DNA from: Desulfovibrio sp. UIB00 | Lineage (GTDB): Bacteria > Desulfobacterota > Desulfovibrionia > Desulfovibrionales > Desulfovibrionaceae | NCBI RefSeq assembly: GCF_022508225.1 | Contig: NZ_JAETXJ010000002.1 | Coordinates: forward strand, 372,001 to 436,000 | Length of the DNA: 64,000 nucleotides | Reading direction: 5' to 3' | Notes under the pieces: generated by a model | Told to the model about the DNA's origin: nothing | The model's input: the letters and a program-made list of their open reading frames with translations, nothing else | The model's database searches: none | Program-made: the position numbers and the translations under genes | Shown: positions 33,837 through 42,043 of the stretch, piece by piece | Position numbering within the stretch: position 1 is the first letter of the stretch | Layout: each line of letters opens with the position of its first letter

Positions 33837-33853
33837 TCAGGAATTGTTCCTGA
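33837..33853. promoter_or_regulatory. Palindrome upstream of rubrerythrin, site 2
   Basis: Perfect inverted repeat TCAGGAA-TTG-TTCCTGA, 32 bases before the ATG, so it would lie in the leader RNA or over the transcription start. It could be an operator or a short leader hairpin. Confidence 0.45.
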
Positions 33854-33885
33854 TAAAAACAACAACTTCATCGAGGAGAATACCC

Positions 33886-34380
33886 ATGAGCACCACACAA
33901 GAAAATTTGATGGCGGCCTTTGCCGGAGAATCCCAGGCTAACCGCAAGTACCTTGCCTTTGCTGCCGCTGCCGACAAGGAAGGCATGCATCAGGTTGCAA
34001 AGCTGTTCCGCGCTGCTGCGGCTGCTGAAACAGTTCACGCTCATGCCCACCTCAAGAATGCTGGCAAGATCGGCGACACCATGGCCAACCTCAAGTCGGC
34101 CATTGAAGGTGAAACCTACGAATTCACCACCATGTACCCCGACATGATCAAGCAGGCTCAGGCCGAAGGCCAGAGCGCAGTTGCCAAGTATTTTGACTTT
34201 GCCAACCAGGTGGAAGAAATCCACGCCAAGCTTTACAAAAAAGCTCTGGAAAATCCCGCCGCCCTGCCCGCCACTGATTACTATGTGTGCAAGGTTTGCG
34301 GCTATACCCACGAAGGCCCCTGCGACGCGTGTCCTGTGTGCGGCGGCGGTGCGGCTGCTTTCTTCAAGGTCGAAGACTAG
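33886..34380 (+). CDS. rbr: Rubrerythrin
   Basis: Diiron peroxidase that reduces hydrogen peroxide, a main oxidative defence of strict anaerobes. 164 residues, shorter than the classic 191-residue form. The ferritin-like four-helix domain carries AFAGESQANRKYLAFA, AAETVHAHAHL, AIEGETYEF and QVEEIHAKLYKKAL with the Glu and His ligands. The C-terminal rubredoxin-like domain has CKVCGY and CPVCGG for its iron. ATG at 33886 follows GAGGAG; the upstream in-frame start at 33844 is inside the palindromic leader and rejected. Confidence 0.95.
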   Translation: MSTTQENLMAAFAGESQANRKYLAFAAAADKEGMHQVAKLFRAAAAAETVHAHAHLKNAGKIGDTMANLKSAIEGETYEFTTMYPDMIKQAQAEGQSAVAKYFDFANQVEEIHAKLYKKALENPAALPATDYYVCKVCGYTHEGPCDACPVCGGGAAAFFKVED

Positions 34381-34494
34381 CTCTATATGTGCGGCGCATG
34401 GGGGCACATTGCGGATAAAATCCGCATGAACGGGCTTGAAACAGGCTGGCAATAGCCTCCCTGCCCGGAGGTCTGGCATGCCTTGATGCGCTCG

Positions 34495-34547
34495 ATATGC
34501 GCCGGAGGAAACTGATTTGTTTAGGCAGCAGTTTCCCCGGCGCATAT
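34495..34547. other. Strong stem-loop between rbr and ctpA
   Basis: Nineteen-pair stem with a single bulged A: ATATGCGCCGG-A-GGAAACTG (34495-34514) pairs with CAGTTTCCCCGGCGCATAT (34529-34547); the loop is 14 bases. No T-run follows on either strand. The 400-base gap between rbr and ctpA otherwise holds only a small GCGGAT-AAA-ATCCGC hairpin at 34410. Confidence 0.6.
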
Positions 34548-34784
34548 TGCATGAAGAGAGGGGCAGTGTTTCGGCGCTTGTGGAACTGTAAGCGCCAGTA
34601 CCTTTGAGGGTGGCCTGCAAGGCGCAAAACGCGCCTTTTTGATTTGCAATTTAGCTTGAAAAGGGGCACTATCCGGCTGGTGCGCGGCCCCTCCATTGGC
34701 TGGCGTTGCAGCACCCCCTGCGTTGCGGCTTTTTGGGCTTGTGGCGCTGTGTTCGTTCATTACGTCCGCGTGGAGATCGTTGTT

Positions 34785-36113
34785 ATGCGTCTTCTTGTCC
34801 GTCTTAGCCTTCTTGTGCTTCTGCTTGCCGTGGGCGGCATGGTCGCCCTGCCGGGCGCTCCCCAGTGCGCCGAAAAAAAGGAAACGTCCAAGGAAGCCCC
34901 CAGTAAGTTTGATGCGCTCAAGCGCTTCAGCCAGGTTCTTGATCTGGTGGAGCGTTATTACGTGCGTGATGTGACGCAGGGCGACCTTATCAATGGCGCG
35001 GTCAAAGGCATGCTTCAGGGCCTTGACCCGCATTCCACCTTTATGAACGCCGAAGAATACAAAGAAATGCAGGAGACCACCTCCGGCGAATTCTTTGGTA
35101 TTGGTATAGAAATTTCTATGGAAAACGGCCAGGTTACGGTGGTGACCCCCATTGAGGACACCCCCGCCTACCGGGCCGGGCTCAAGTCTGGCGATATTAT
35201 ACTGTCCATCAACGGGCAGCCCGCGCAGGAACTCTCGTTGCAGGAAGTTGTTTCCCGCATCCGTGGCCCCAAGGGTTCGGAGGTGGAGCTTGCCATCCTG
35301 CACAGCGACGCCAAGGCCCCGCAGACTGTCCGCCTTGTGCGCGATGCCATTCCGCTAATCAGCGTGAAGTCCAAGAAGCTCGAGGACGGATATTACTGGA
35401 TTCGCCTCACGCGTTTTTCTGAGCGCACCACCGAAGAACTGCGCGATGCTCTTAAGGCGGCAGAAAAGGAAACCAAGAATTCCGGCGGCATCAAGGGCAT
35501 TGTGCTTGACCTGCGCAATAACCCCGGCGGGCTGCTTGATCAGGCTGTGAGTGTTTCTGACACGTTCCTCGACAAGGGCGTCATCGTTTCCATCAAGGGA
35601 CGGCGTGACAATACTGACCGTGTGTACGAAGCCAAAAAGCAGGGCGATGACATTCATGCGCCTATGGTGGTGCTGATCAACGCTGGTTCCGCCTCCGCTT
35701 CTGAAATTGTGGCTGGCGCCCTGCGCGACCAGAAGCGCGCCCTCACAGTGGGTGAGCGTTCATTCGGCAAAGGATCCGTGCAGAACATCATCCCGCTTTC
35801 AGACGGCTCCGGCCTCAAGCTTACGGTTGCCCTGTACTACACGCCCAACGGCAGCTCCATTCAGGCCGAAGGCGTTGTGCCTGATGTGGAAGTGCCGTTT
35901 GAAGCCCCCCGCACGGACGACAAGGATAACTCCCGCCTTATGGTGCGCGAGCAGGATCTGAACCGTCACATTGAAAACGGCAAGGACAAAAAATCTTCCA
36001 AGGCCAAGAACGGCAAGGAAGATGCCGCCGAGCAGCTCGCGCGCGACAACCAGTTGCGCATGGCCCTGCAAATGGTCAAGAGCCTCCCCAAAATGCGGGA
36101 AATCAGGAATTAA
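34785..36113 (+). CDS. Carboxy-terminal processing protease, S41 family
   Basis: Periplasmic serine protease of the CtpA/Prc type, 442 residues, acting on envelope proteins and peptidoglycan hydrolases. The signal peptide is MRLLVRLSLLVLLLAVGGMVALPGAPQCA. The PDZ domain has GEFFGIGIEISMENGQVTVV and AGLKSGDIILSINGQP. The S41 domain has the catalytic Ser in NAGSASASEIVAGAL (about residue 303) and Lys in SFGKGSVQ (about 329). A charged Lys-rich tail follows. ATG at 34785 has GGAG upstream; the longer frame from 34644 is rejected. Confidence 0.94.
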   Translation: MRLLVRLSLLVLLLAVGGMVALPGAPQCAEKKETSKEAPSKFDALKRFSQVLDLVERYYVRDVTQGDLINGAVKGMLQGLDPHSTFMNAEEYKEMQETTSGEFFGIGIEISMENGQVTVVTPIEDTPAYRAGLKSGDIILSINGQPAQELSLQEVVSRIRGPKGSEVELAILHSDAKAPQTVRLVRDAIPLISVKSKKLEDGYYWIRLTRFSERTTEELRDALKAAEKETKNSGGIKGIVLDLRNNPGGLLDQAVSVSDTFLDKGVIVSIKGRRDNTDRVYEAKKQGDDIHAPMVVLINAGSASASEIVAGALRDQKRALTVGERSFGKGSVQNIIPLSDGSGLKLTVALYYTPNGSSIQAEGVVPDVEVPFEAPRTDDKDNSRLMVREQDLNRHIENGKDKKSSKAKNGKEDAAEQLARDNQLRMALQMVKSLPKMREIRN

Positions 36114-36153
36114 CCCCGTAACCGCGTAAGGCGGGCGGGCAGGAATAAACAGG

Positions 36154-37566
36154 GTGTTGCCTTTGCGCGACACAAAGTTATCAGACAGCCTTCTGGTCGG
36201 GCCCCTGCGGTTCGCCGGAGGGCTGTCTGCATCTGCACAGCTTGCCATGGGCGGTTTGTTGTGGCTTTTATGCAGTCTGGCTGTATCCTGCTGGGTATAT
36301 TGGCAACTGGAAGCTCCGTCCAAGGAGCAGGAGGCTGCGTCGGGCGGGGTTTTACCCTTTGCTGTTGCCCACAAATCCGCAGGCGCACGAGCCAGTTGGC
36401 AGGGTTTTGACAGGGCGCTGGCTCTGGAAAGCGTAGATGCGCTGTTTGCTCGTGCGCTCCCGCTGGCCTTGCCTCAGGCGCAGTGGCAACAGCTCGCTTT
36501 GCAAGAAAATTTGCCTGCCGAAACATCGCAATTTCCCGCCGGGGAAAACATTCCTCCCAATTTCACCGCTTCCGCAGAGCAGGCGGCATATGCCAGCGCG
36601 GCGGATCTGCGGCAGTTCACCGTCAGCGGCCCGTGCGCGCCACTGCGCCTAGGGCTGGCTCTGCTTCAGGGGCTGCGCGGTCAAAACCCCGTTCTGGAAA
36701 GGGCAGGAGTGCGCGCCGAGGTGCGCTGGACATCGCAAGGAACGCTTGAAGTCCTACTCAATCATCTGGTATACTATGTTGTTAGCTTCCCTGGTCGGGA
36801 GGGGCAGCTTTCAGATTTGGCACAACCTCTGCCGCCGGAGGCCCTGGCTGTTGTCATTGATGACATGGGCCAGAAGCTTGAATCCGCAGAAGCTCTTTCC
36901 TCGCTGTTATTTCCGGTGACTCTGGCCATCTGGCCCAGATCGCCTCATGCGCAGGAAACCGCCGTGCTTGCGGCATCCCGGCGGCTTGATTGCCTGTTGC
37001 ACCAGCCCATGGAGGCCCTGCCACGGGCCCTGCATGGCAGGCCGGATCCTGGCCCCGGAGCGCTGCTCACCAGTATGAGCGCGCAGGAGGTGCAGACGGT
37101 GCTTGAGGAAAATCTGCGGATTTTACCCTCGGTCATTGGCCTCAACAACCATATGGGCTCGGCATTTACTGGTGATATTTCGCTGTGCAGAACGCTGTGC
37201 GGCATGCTTGGCGGGCGAGGGCTCGCCGTGCTCGACAGTGTGACGCGCCCAGACCCCCAGCTGGCACTTGCAGCCAGAGAGGCGGGGCTGGTCGGCCTTG
37301 CACGTGATGTTTTTCTGGATACGCGCCGCGACACTGCGGCCATTCTGTCTGCGCTTGACGCGGCGGCAGCCCGCGCCCGCGCTCAAGGCATGGCTGTGGC
37401 CATTGGTCATCCTTATCCTGAAACCCTGCGCGCCTTGCGCGACTGGCAGGACAAGGATGGCGTGGCGGTGGTGCCCTTGCGGCGCATACTCTGGAAACTG
37501 GCCCAGGACGGAGCCGCCGTTGCGGCGCGTTCTTATTCTGCTAACAACAACATGGAAAAGGAGTAA
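36154..37566 (+). CDS. Divergent polysaccharide deacetylase family protein
   Basis: 470 residues with a GTG start at 36154. One N-terminal membrane helix (LAMGGLLWLLCSLAVSCWVYW, about residues 31-51) is followed by a long poorly conserved stretch and then the YibQ-type divergent deacetylase domain from about 225. Marks are LAVVIDDMGQK, LAIWPRSPHA, LHQPMEALP, IGLNNHMGSAFT and AIGHPYPETL. The family is often encoded next to ctpA, as here, and is thought to act on envelope glycans. Activity is unproven. The gap to ndk is two bases. Confidence 0.88.
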   Translation: MLPLRDTKLSDSLLVGPLRFAGGLSASAQLAMGGLLWLLCSLAVSCWVYWQLEAPSKEQEAASGGVLPFAVAHKSAGARASWQGFDRALALESVDALFARALPLALPQAQWQQLALQENLPAETSQFPAGENIPPNFTASAEQAAYASAADLRQFTVSGPCAPLRLGLALLQGLRGQNPVLERAGVRAEVRWTSQGTLEVLLNHLVYYVVSFPGREGQLSDLAQPLPPEALAVVIDDMGQKLESAEALSSLLFPVTLAIWPRSPHAQETAVLAASRRLDCLLHQPMEALPRALHGRPDPGPGALLTSMSAQEVQTVLEENLRILPSVIGLNNHMGSAFTGDISLCRTLCGMLGGRGLAVLDSVTRPDPQLALAAREAGLVGLARDVFLDTRRDTAAILSALDAAAARARAQGMAVAIGHPYPETLRALRDWQDKDGVAVVPLRRILWKLAQDGAAVAARSYSANNNMEKE

Positions 37567-37568
37567 GC

Positions 37569-37985
37569 ATGCAATCCACTTTCGCCATTATCAAGCCTGA
37601 CGCAGTTTCGCGCAATCTGACCGGGGAAATTCTGGCTGCCATGGAAGCTTCCGGCCTCAAAATTGTGGCTCTCAAGCGCTTGCGCCTTTCCAAGGCCCAG
37701 GCTGCGGGCTTTTATGCCGTCCACAGCGAGCGCCCTTTTTTTGATAGCCTGACGGACTACATGTCTTCCGGTCCGGTGGTTTGCGTTGTTTTGCGCGGCG
37801 AAGACGCGGTGCCCCGCTGGCGCGCCCTCATGGGGGCCACCAATCCGGCTCAGGCAGAGCCCGGCACCCTGCGTCACAAGTATGGCCAAAGCCTGGAAGC
37901 CAATGCTGTTCACGGCTCGGACGCCGCTGAAACTGCGGCTTTTGAAATAGGCTACTTCTTCAGCGGCCTGGAAATCACGGAGTAA
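37569..37985 (+). CDS. ndk: Nucleoside diphosphate kinase
   Basis: Transfers the terminal phosphate between nucleoside tri- and diphosphates. 138 residues, standard length. Motifs are TFAIIKPDAVSRN, HSERPFFDSLTDYMSSGPVV, the ALMGATNPAQAEPGTLRHKYG loop and the active-site His in NAVHGSDA. ATG at 37569 follows AAAAGGAG. It lies between the deacetylase gene and proC, with gaps of two and four bases. Confidence 0.97.
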   Translation: MQSTFAIIKPDAVSRNLTGEILAAMEASGLKIVALKRLRLSKAQAAGFYAVHSERPFFDSLTDYMSSGPVVCVVLRGEDAVPRWRALMGATNPAQAEPGTLRHKYGQSLEANAVHGSDAAETAAFEIGYFFSGLEITE

Positions 37986-37989
37986 TATC

Positions 37990-38787
37990 ATGGCGCTCAA
38001 AATCGGCTGTGTCGGATGCGGCAACATGGGCGGGGCCATCATGGCCGGGCTTGCCCGCAAGGGCGGCTACGAACTGTGCGGTTTCAACAGAACCGCTTCA
38101 CGCATGCGCCCGCTTGAAGAGCTTGGCGTGCGTGTGATGGAAAGCCCCCAGGCCGTGGCGCAGGCCGCCGATGTGCTGGTACTGGGCGTTAAACCCTATC
38201 AGGCGGCAGAGGTGCTTGCACAGATGCGCCCAGAGCTGACAGCCGGGAAAACCCTGGTTTCCGTAGCAGCTGGCGTGAGCCTCCAGCGCCTCGCCGAGGC
38301 AGTTGAAGGGCGTTGCCCAGTGGTGCGCTGCATGCCCAATACCCCGGCCCTTGTGGGTATGGGCGTGTTCGCCCTCTGCTTTGACGATCCTGACCTGCCC
38401 GAAACCAGCAAGGCCGACATTCAGGCTTTGTTCAGCGCGTTGGGCGTGTGCGTGGAACTGCCGGAAAGCAAGTTCACGGCGTTCACAGCCCTTATCGGGG
38501 CCGGGCCTGCCTATGTGTTTGCCATGATGCAGGGGCTGGTGCAGGCCGGTGTTACCCTTGGTTTTCAGCACAAGGAATCGCGCGAGATGCTCACGGCCCT
38601 TTTTGGCGGATGCGCCAAAATGGTCGAGCAGAGCTCCTCGCCCATCATGCAGTTGCGTGACGAGGTCTGCTCCCCCGGCGGGGTGACTATAGCGGGCGTG
38701 AACGTGCTTGACCGCGCAGGCCTTGCAGGCCTGCTGGTGGAATCTGTGCTGGCCGCCAACGCGCGCGGCAAGGAAATGGAAAACTGA
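37990..38787 (+). CDS. proC: Pyrroline-5-carboxylate reductase
   Basis: Last enzyme of proline synthesis, NAD(P)H-dependent. 265 residues. The Rossmann motif is GCVGCGNMGGAIMAGL; other marks are VLGVKPYQ, RCMPNTPALVGMGV and the C-terminal signature LRDEVCSPGGVTIAGVNVLD. ATG at 37990 lies four bases after the ndk stop. A strong terminator follows, closing the ctpA-deacetylase-ndk-proC run. Confidence 0.96.
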   Translation: MALKIGCVGCGNMGGAIMAGLARKGGYELCGFNRTASRMRPLEELGVRVMESPQAVAQAADVLVLGVKPYQAAEVLAQMRPELTAGKTLVSVAAGVSLQRLAEAVEGRCPVVRCMPNTPALVGMGVFALCFDDPDLPETSKADIQALFSALGVCVELPESKFTAFTALIGAGPAYVFAMMQGLVQAGVTLGFQHKESREMLTALFGGCAKMVEQSSSPIMQLRDEVCSPGGVTIAGVNVLDRAGLAGLLVESVLAANARGKEMEN

Positions 38788-38849
38788 GGCCAGCCGCCAG
38801 CTGCTGTTGGCCCGATACGAACTGTTCCGCCTTGTAGGGAATGAAAATA

Positions 38850-38883
38850 AAAACCGGCTGTTGCACAACAACAGCCGGTTTTT
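38850..38883 (+). terminator. Bidirectional terminator after proC
   Basis: Thirteen-base perfect stem AAACCGGCTGTTG / CAACAGCCGGTTT, loop CACAA, T-run on the right and A-rich on the left. Confidence 0.88.
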
Positions 38884-38937
38884 CTGTCTGCGGAGATGTT
38901 TGATGAAGCTGGGCGGCGTAGGCCGCCCGGTCATGCC

Positions 38938-39678
38938 CTAATGATCCAGGCGGATGTCCAGAGTGTGGCCATCTTTTGAAAGCGTGAACTTGGGCTGAAT
39001 TTTGCCCGTCAGGTCAATGACAATGCGCGTTTTGTCATCGCCCTTGCCAATGCGCACATTGGTCACCGCAGGGTTCTTGGGTACGCCGGGCGCTTTAACT
39101 TGCCACTTGCCGTCCAGATCAATAACCAGACGCTCAGGGCCGCTGAGCTGCATGTTTTTGTAGGCAATGGGCGCAGCACCCACGAGGCGCACTGTTGCAC
39201 CCTTATCACGCGCAAGAACCACAAACTTGGTGATGTTTTTGTGCTGCGGCGCGGCCTTGGCGGCTTTTTCCTTGGCGGGTTCTGCGGCTGGCGCTGTCTT
39301 TTCTGTAACAGGGGTCGCAGGCTTGGGCTGCACCACGGGCTTGGCAACGGCTGGCTGGGGTTCGGCAGCGGCTATATTGCTTGCCGGGGCGCTTTTTTCC
39401 TCCGGTTTCAGACTGGGGATGGGCGCACGGGCCGGGGCTTCGCCGCTGGCGTTGAGATCAGGAATGCCGCTCTGCGTCTGCGGGGGCAGATGCAGGGAAG
39501 GAGACGTGGCGGACTGGTTGCCAGCATCAGCGGGCGGAGCCGCATCCGGGGAAGTGACAGGCGCGATAATGCCTGCAGGATTTGCTGGTTCAGGCTTGCG
39601 CATGCGTTCATTGAGCATGATAAGCGCCATGCCCAGAACGCACACTGCTACAAGAAGACCGAGAATTACTTTGTTCAT
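38938..39678 (-). CDS. AMIN-domain envelope protein
   Basis: 246 residues. An N-terminal membrane anchor (VILGLLVAVCVLGMALIML, residues 4-22) leads into a long Pro/Ala-rich periplasmic linker (about 28-145) and a C-terminal AMIN-like domain of about 95 residues. That domain has RLVGAAPIAYKNMQLSGPERLVIDLDGKW and NVRIGKGDDKTRIVIDLTG. AMIN domains bring proteins to peptidoglycan or outer-membrane assemblies. The layout suggests a cell-wall spanning protein. It is downstream of the TPR gene with a 41-base gap. Confidence 0.85.
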   Translation of the reverse strand: MNKVILGLLVAVCVLGMALIMLNERMRKPEPANPAGIIAPVTSPDAAPPADAGNQSATSPSLHLPPQTQSGIPDLNASGEAPARAPIPSLKPEEKSAPASNIAAAEPQPAVAKPVVQPKPATPVTEKTAPAAEPAKEKAAKAAPQHKNITKFVVLARDKGATVRLVGAAPIAYKNMQLSGPERLVIDLDGKWQVKAPGVPKNPAVTNVRIGKGDDKTRIVIDLTGKIQPKFTLSKDGHTLDIRLDH

Positions 39679-39719
39679 GCCAAAAGGCTCCTGCCAATGA
39701 CTTGGGTTGGAACAGCGGC

Positions 39720-40709
39720 TCAGCGCTGGGGCGTGGGCTTGCCAGCACTGCGCGTGCGTTTGAGTTCGCGGATGTGTTCCAACAACTTGAAGTAGAGAGG
39801 CTCTCCGCTGGACATGCTCAAAGCCGTGCCGATGTGGGTGGCGGCTTCGTCATACAGGCCAAGCGAACAGAGAATGCGCGCCAGGTTGAAGTGGGCGTGA
39901 TCGTCCTCGGGGGCCAGTTCCACTGCCTTGCGTGAAAAAAGCAGGGCGAGGTCGGGCTGGGAATTCTGGCGCAGACGTACGCCAAAATCACGGAACATAT
40001 GCTTGTGGGCGGGTATGATGCCGTCCTTGGTCTGCGCCAGTTGCTCAAGGGCAAGCAGTGCTGCCTTGCGCTCGCGCGGGCGCTTGAGGCGCAGCAATGT
40101 CTGGCGAAAAGTCTCCCGCAGCTTTGACTCCACGACCTTGGCCTTACGGGCGGCTTCAAGGTCGTAGGCCCTCTTGGGCGCGGCAGCGGCAGCGCCAGTA
40201 GCAGGGGCAGCTGTAGCGTCAGCGGCAGGCGCTGGGCCTTCGTCATAGTGAACAGCTGTAACGCCGGTGGCGGTGCGGGAAGGAAAGGGAATAAGCCCCA
40301 TGTCGGGCTGCTCGGGGGCCACTTCCACAGATTCGGGCAGTTTGGCCTTTGAAAGCGTCTGGAGCGGCGTGCTTCCTGCTTTGGCCTTGGGTGCGCCAGC
40401 CTTGCGGGCAGGTTGTGCTGCCGCAGCATCCGGTTGTAGGGGGGCTGGCGCGGGCGGGGCGGATTCAAAATGGCTGAGGTCCGGCGTGATCACCGGCATT
40501 GCCAAAATATTGTGCTCTGCCTTGAATGACTGGGAAAAGGTTTTTGCGTTTATGCGTTCCACTTCTGCCACAGGCTGGAACGCGGCGTTGAGTTCCTGCA
40601 CCGCAAAGGCTCCGTCTGGAAGCTCCCAGACGAAGTAGTGCGTTTTGCTGCGGCTCTCTGTCCAGTCGGCAGAGAATGAGAAGACGCCAGAAAATTTTGA
40701 GCGACGCAT
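39720..40709 (-). CDS. TPR-containing protein of unknown function
   Basis: 329 residues, no clear signal peptide. The N-terminal part (FSADWTESRSKTHYFVWELPDG) forms a small domain of about 60 residues. A low-complexity Ala/Pro linker follows (about 75-180). The C-terminal helical part holds one or two TPR-like units (LLFSRKAVELAPEDDHAHFNLARILCSLG). The start is uncertain: ATG at 40709 or 40724, neither with a good Shine-Dalgarno. The frame continues to 40817 but would overlap hypA. Co-directional with the AMIN gene. Confidence 0.75.
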   Translation of the reverse strand: MRRSKFSGVFSFSADWTESRSKTHYFVWELPDGAFAVQELNAAFQPVAEVERINAKTFSQSFKAEHNILAMPVITPDLSHFESAPPAPAPLQPDAAAAQPARKAGAPKAKAGSTPLQTLSKAKLPESVEVAPEQPDMGLIPFPSRTATGVTAVHYDEGPAPAADATAAPATGAAAAAPKRAYDLEAARKAKVVESKLRETFRQTLLRLKRPRERKAALLALEQLAQTKDGIIPAHKHMFRDFGVRLRQNSQPDLALLFSRKAVELAPEDDHAHFNLARILCSLGLYDEAATHIGTALSMSSGEPLYFKLLEHIRELKRTRSAGKPTPQR

Positions 40710-40793
40710 GTGCAAAATGTACATTATTTGCGTCGAATAGCAAGATTCGCTTCTGGCCTTTACGGGGCCGGGTCTTTGGGCTAGCATGACCCC

Positions 40794-41147
40794 ATGCACG
40801 AAATGTCCATAGCACAAAGCCTGTTGCAGATGGCTGAGGATGAAATAGCCCGTCAGGGCTGCACTCGTCTGGAAGTTGTGAACGTCACGTACGGTTCACT
40901 CTCTGGTGTTGTGCCCGAGTCGCTGCAATTCTGTTTTGAGGTCATGGTGCAGGGTACCCCGCACGAAGGCGCGCGCCTGGAGCTTACAGAGCTTCCGCTA
41001 AGGCTGCGCTGCTCCGCCTGCGGTAAAGTTTTTGGCGGGGAGGGGCAGGATGCTCTCTGGCTGCCGTGTCCCGATTGCGGCGAGCAGTTCGGGCATGTGG
41101 TTGAGCAGGGCAGAGAACTCTATCTTAACCGTCTGGAAGCCAGCTAA
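40794..41147 (+). CDS. hypA: Hydrogenase nickel-insertion protein HypA
   Basis: 117-residue metallochaperone that inserts nickel in NiFe hydrogenase together with HypB. The N-terminus MHEMSIAQSLL contains the nickel-binding His2. The zinc site is made of CSACGKVF and CPDCGEQF. It sits 118 bases upstream of hypB on the same strand. The other hyp genes are not in this window. Confidence 0.95.
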   Translation: MHEMSIAQSLLQMAEDEIARQGCTRLEVVNVTYGSLSGVVPESLQFCFEVMVQGTPHEGARLELTELPLRLRCSACGKVFGGEGQDALWLPCPDCGEQFGHVVEQGRELYLNRLEAS

Positions 41148-41265
41148 CCCCTTTGCCCTCTGACTTTCCAGGGGGCTGGTTTGCTCCTTTCACTGCCGTC
41201 TTTGCCTTTGTCATATCTTTCTGGCTCATGACCACGCCGTACCGACGGCAAGCAAGGAGAATTGA

Positions 41266-41931
41266 ATGCAAATTCCTGTGGTTCGCAATGTATTGGAAGC
41301 CAACGAAAAAATGGCCGATAACGTGCGTCGGCTGCTTACCGAAAAGGGAATATTGTCGCTGAATCTCATCAGCTCGCCGGGCGCGGGCAAAACCACCCTT
41401 CTGGAACGCACCCTGAGCGATCTGGCCGGAGAATTCCGCATGGCGGTGGTGGAAGGCGACCTACAGACAGATAACGATGCCCGCCGCGTTGCCGCCACTG
41501 GCGCGCAGGCCGTGCAGATCAATACAGACGGCGGCTGCCACCTCGACAGCAACATGATCCTGACCTCGCTGGAAAGCCTTGACCTCACCGGCGTGGACAT
41601 CCTTTTTATCGAAAATGTGGGCAACCTGGTGTGCCCTGTGGAATTTGACTGCGGCGAAGACGCCAAGGTCGCCCTGCTGAGCGTTGCCGAAGGTGACGAC
41701 AAGCCGGAAAAGTACCCCCTGCTGTTCAACCTTGCCAAGGCCATGGTGCTCAACAAGGTTGATCTGCTGCCCTACGTGGATTTTGACCTTGCGCGCGCCC
41801 GCAATTTTGCCACGAAGCTCAATAAGGATCTGGATATCTTTGAAGTTTCCTGCAGAAAAGGCGATGGCCTTGAAGGCTGGTACAATTGGCTGCGGAGCAT
41901 GCGCGCCGCCAAGAAGGAAGGCAGGCTTTAA
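41266..41931 (+). CDS. hypB: Hydrogenase maturation GTPase HypB
   Basis: 221-residue GTPase for nickel delivery to hydrogenase. The P-loop is SSPGAGKTTLLERT; other marks are VVEGDLQTDNDARR, TDGGCHLD (metal-site Cys/His), FIENVGNLVCP and NKVDLLPY. It lacks the N-terminal CxxCGC motif and the His-rich stretch found in some HypB, so it should not store nickel. ATG at 41266 follows AAGGAG. Ends at a strong terminator. Confidence 0.96.
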   Translation: MQIPVVRNVLEANEKMADNVRRLLTEKGILSLNLISSPGAGKTTLLERTLSDLAGEFRMAVVEGDLQTDNDARRVAATGAQAVQINTDGGCHLDSNMILTSLESLDLTGVDILFIENVGNLVCPVEFDCGEDAKVALLSVAEGDDKPEKYPLLFNLAKAMVLNKVDLLPYVDFDLARARNFATKLNKDLDIFEVSCRKGDGLEGWYNWLRSMRAAKKEGRL

Positions 41932-41955
41932 ACAGCCCCGCCTGATTGAAAATTC

Positions 41956-42000
41956 AAAAAGGCATCCCCGGCTTTTGGCTGAGGATGCCTTTTTTGTTTT
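41956..42000 (+). terminator. Terminator after hypB
   Basis: Twelve-base perfect stem AAAAAGGCATCC (41956-41967) / GGATGCCTTTTT (41983-41994) followed by TGTTTT. Confidence 0.88.
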
Positions 42001-42043
42001 CAGACCGTCTGGTTGACAGGCTCTGGAATATTCTAACGACAAT

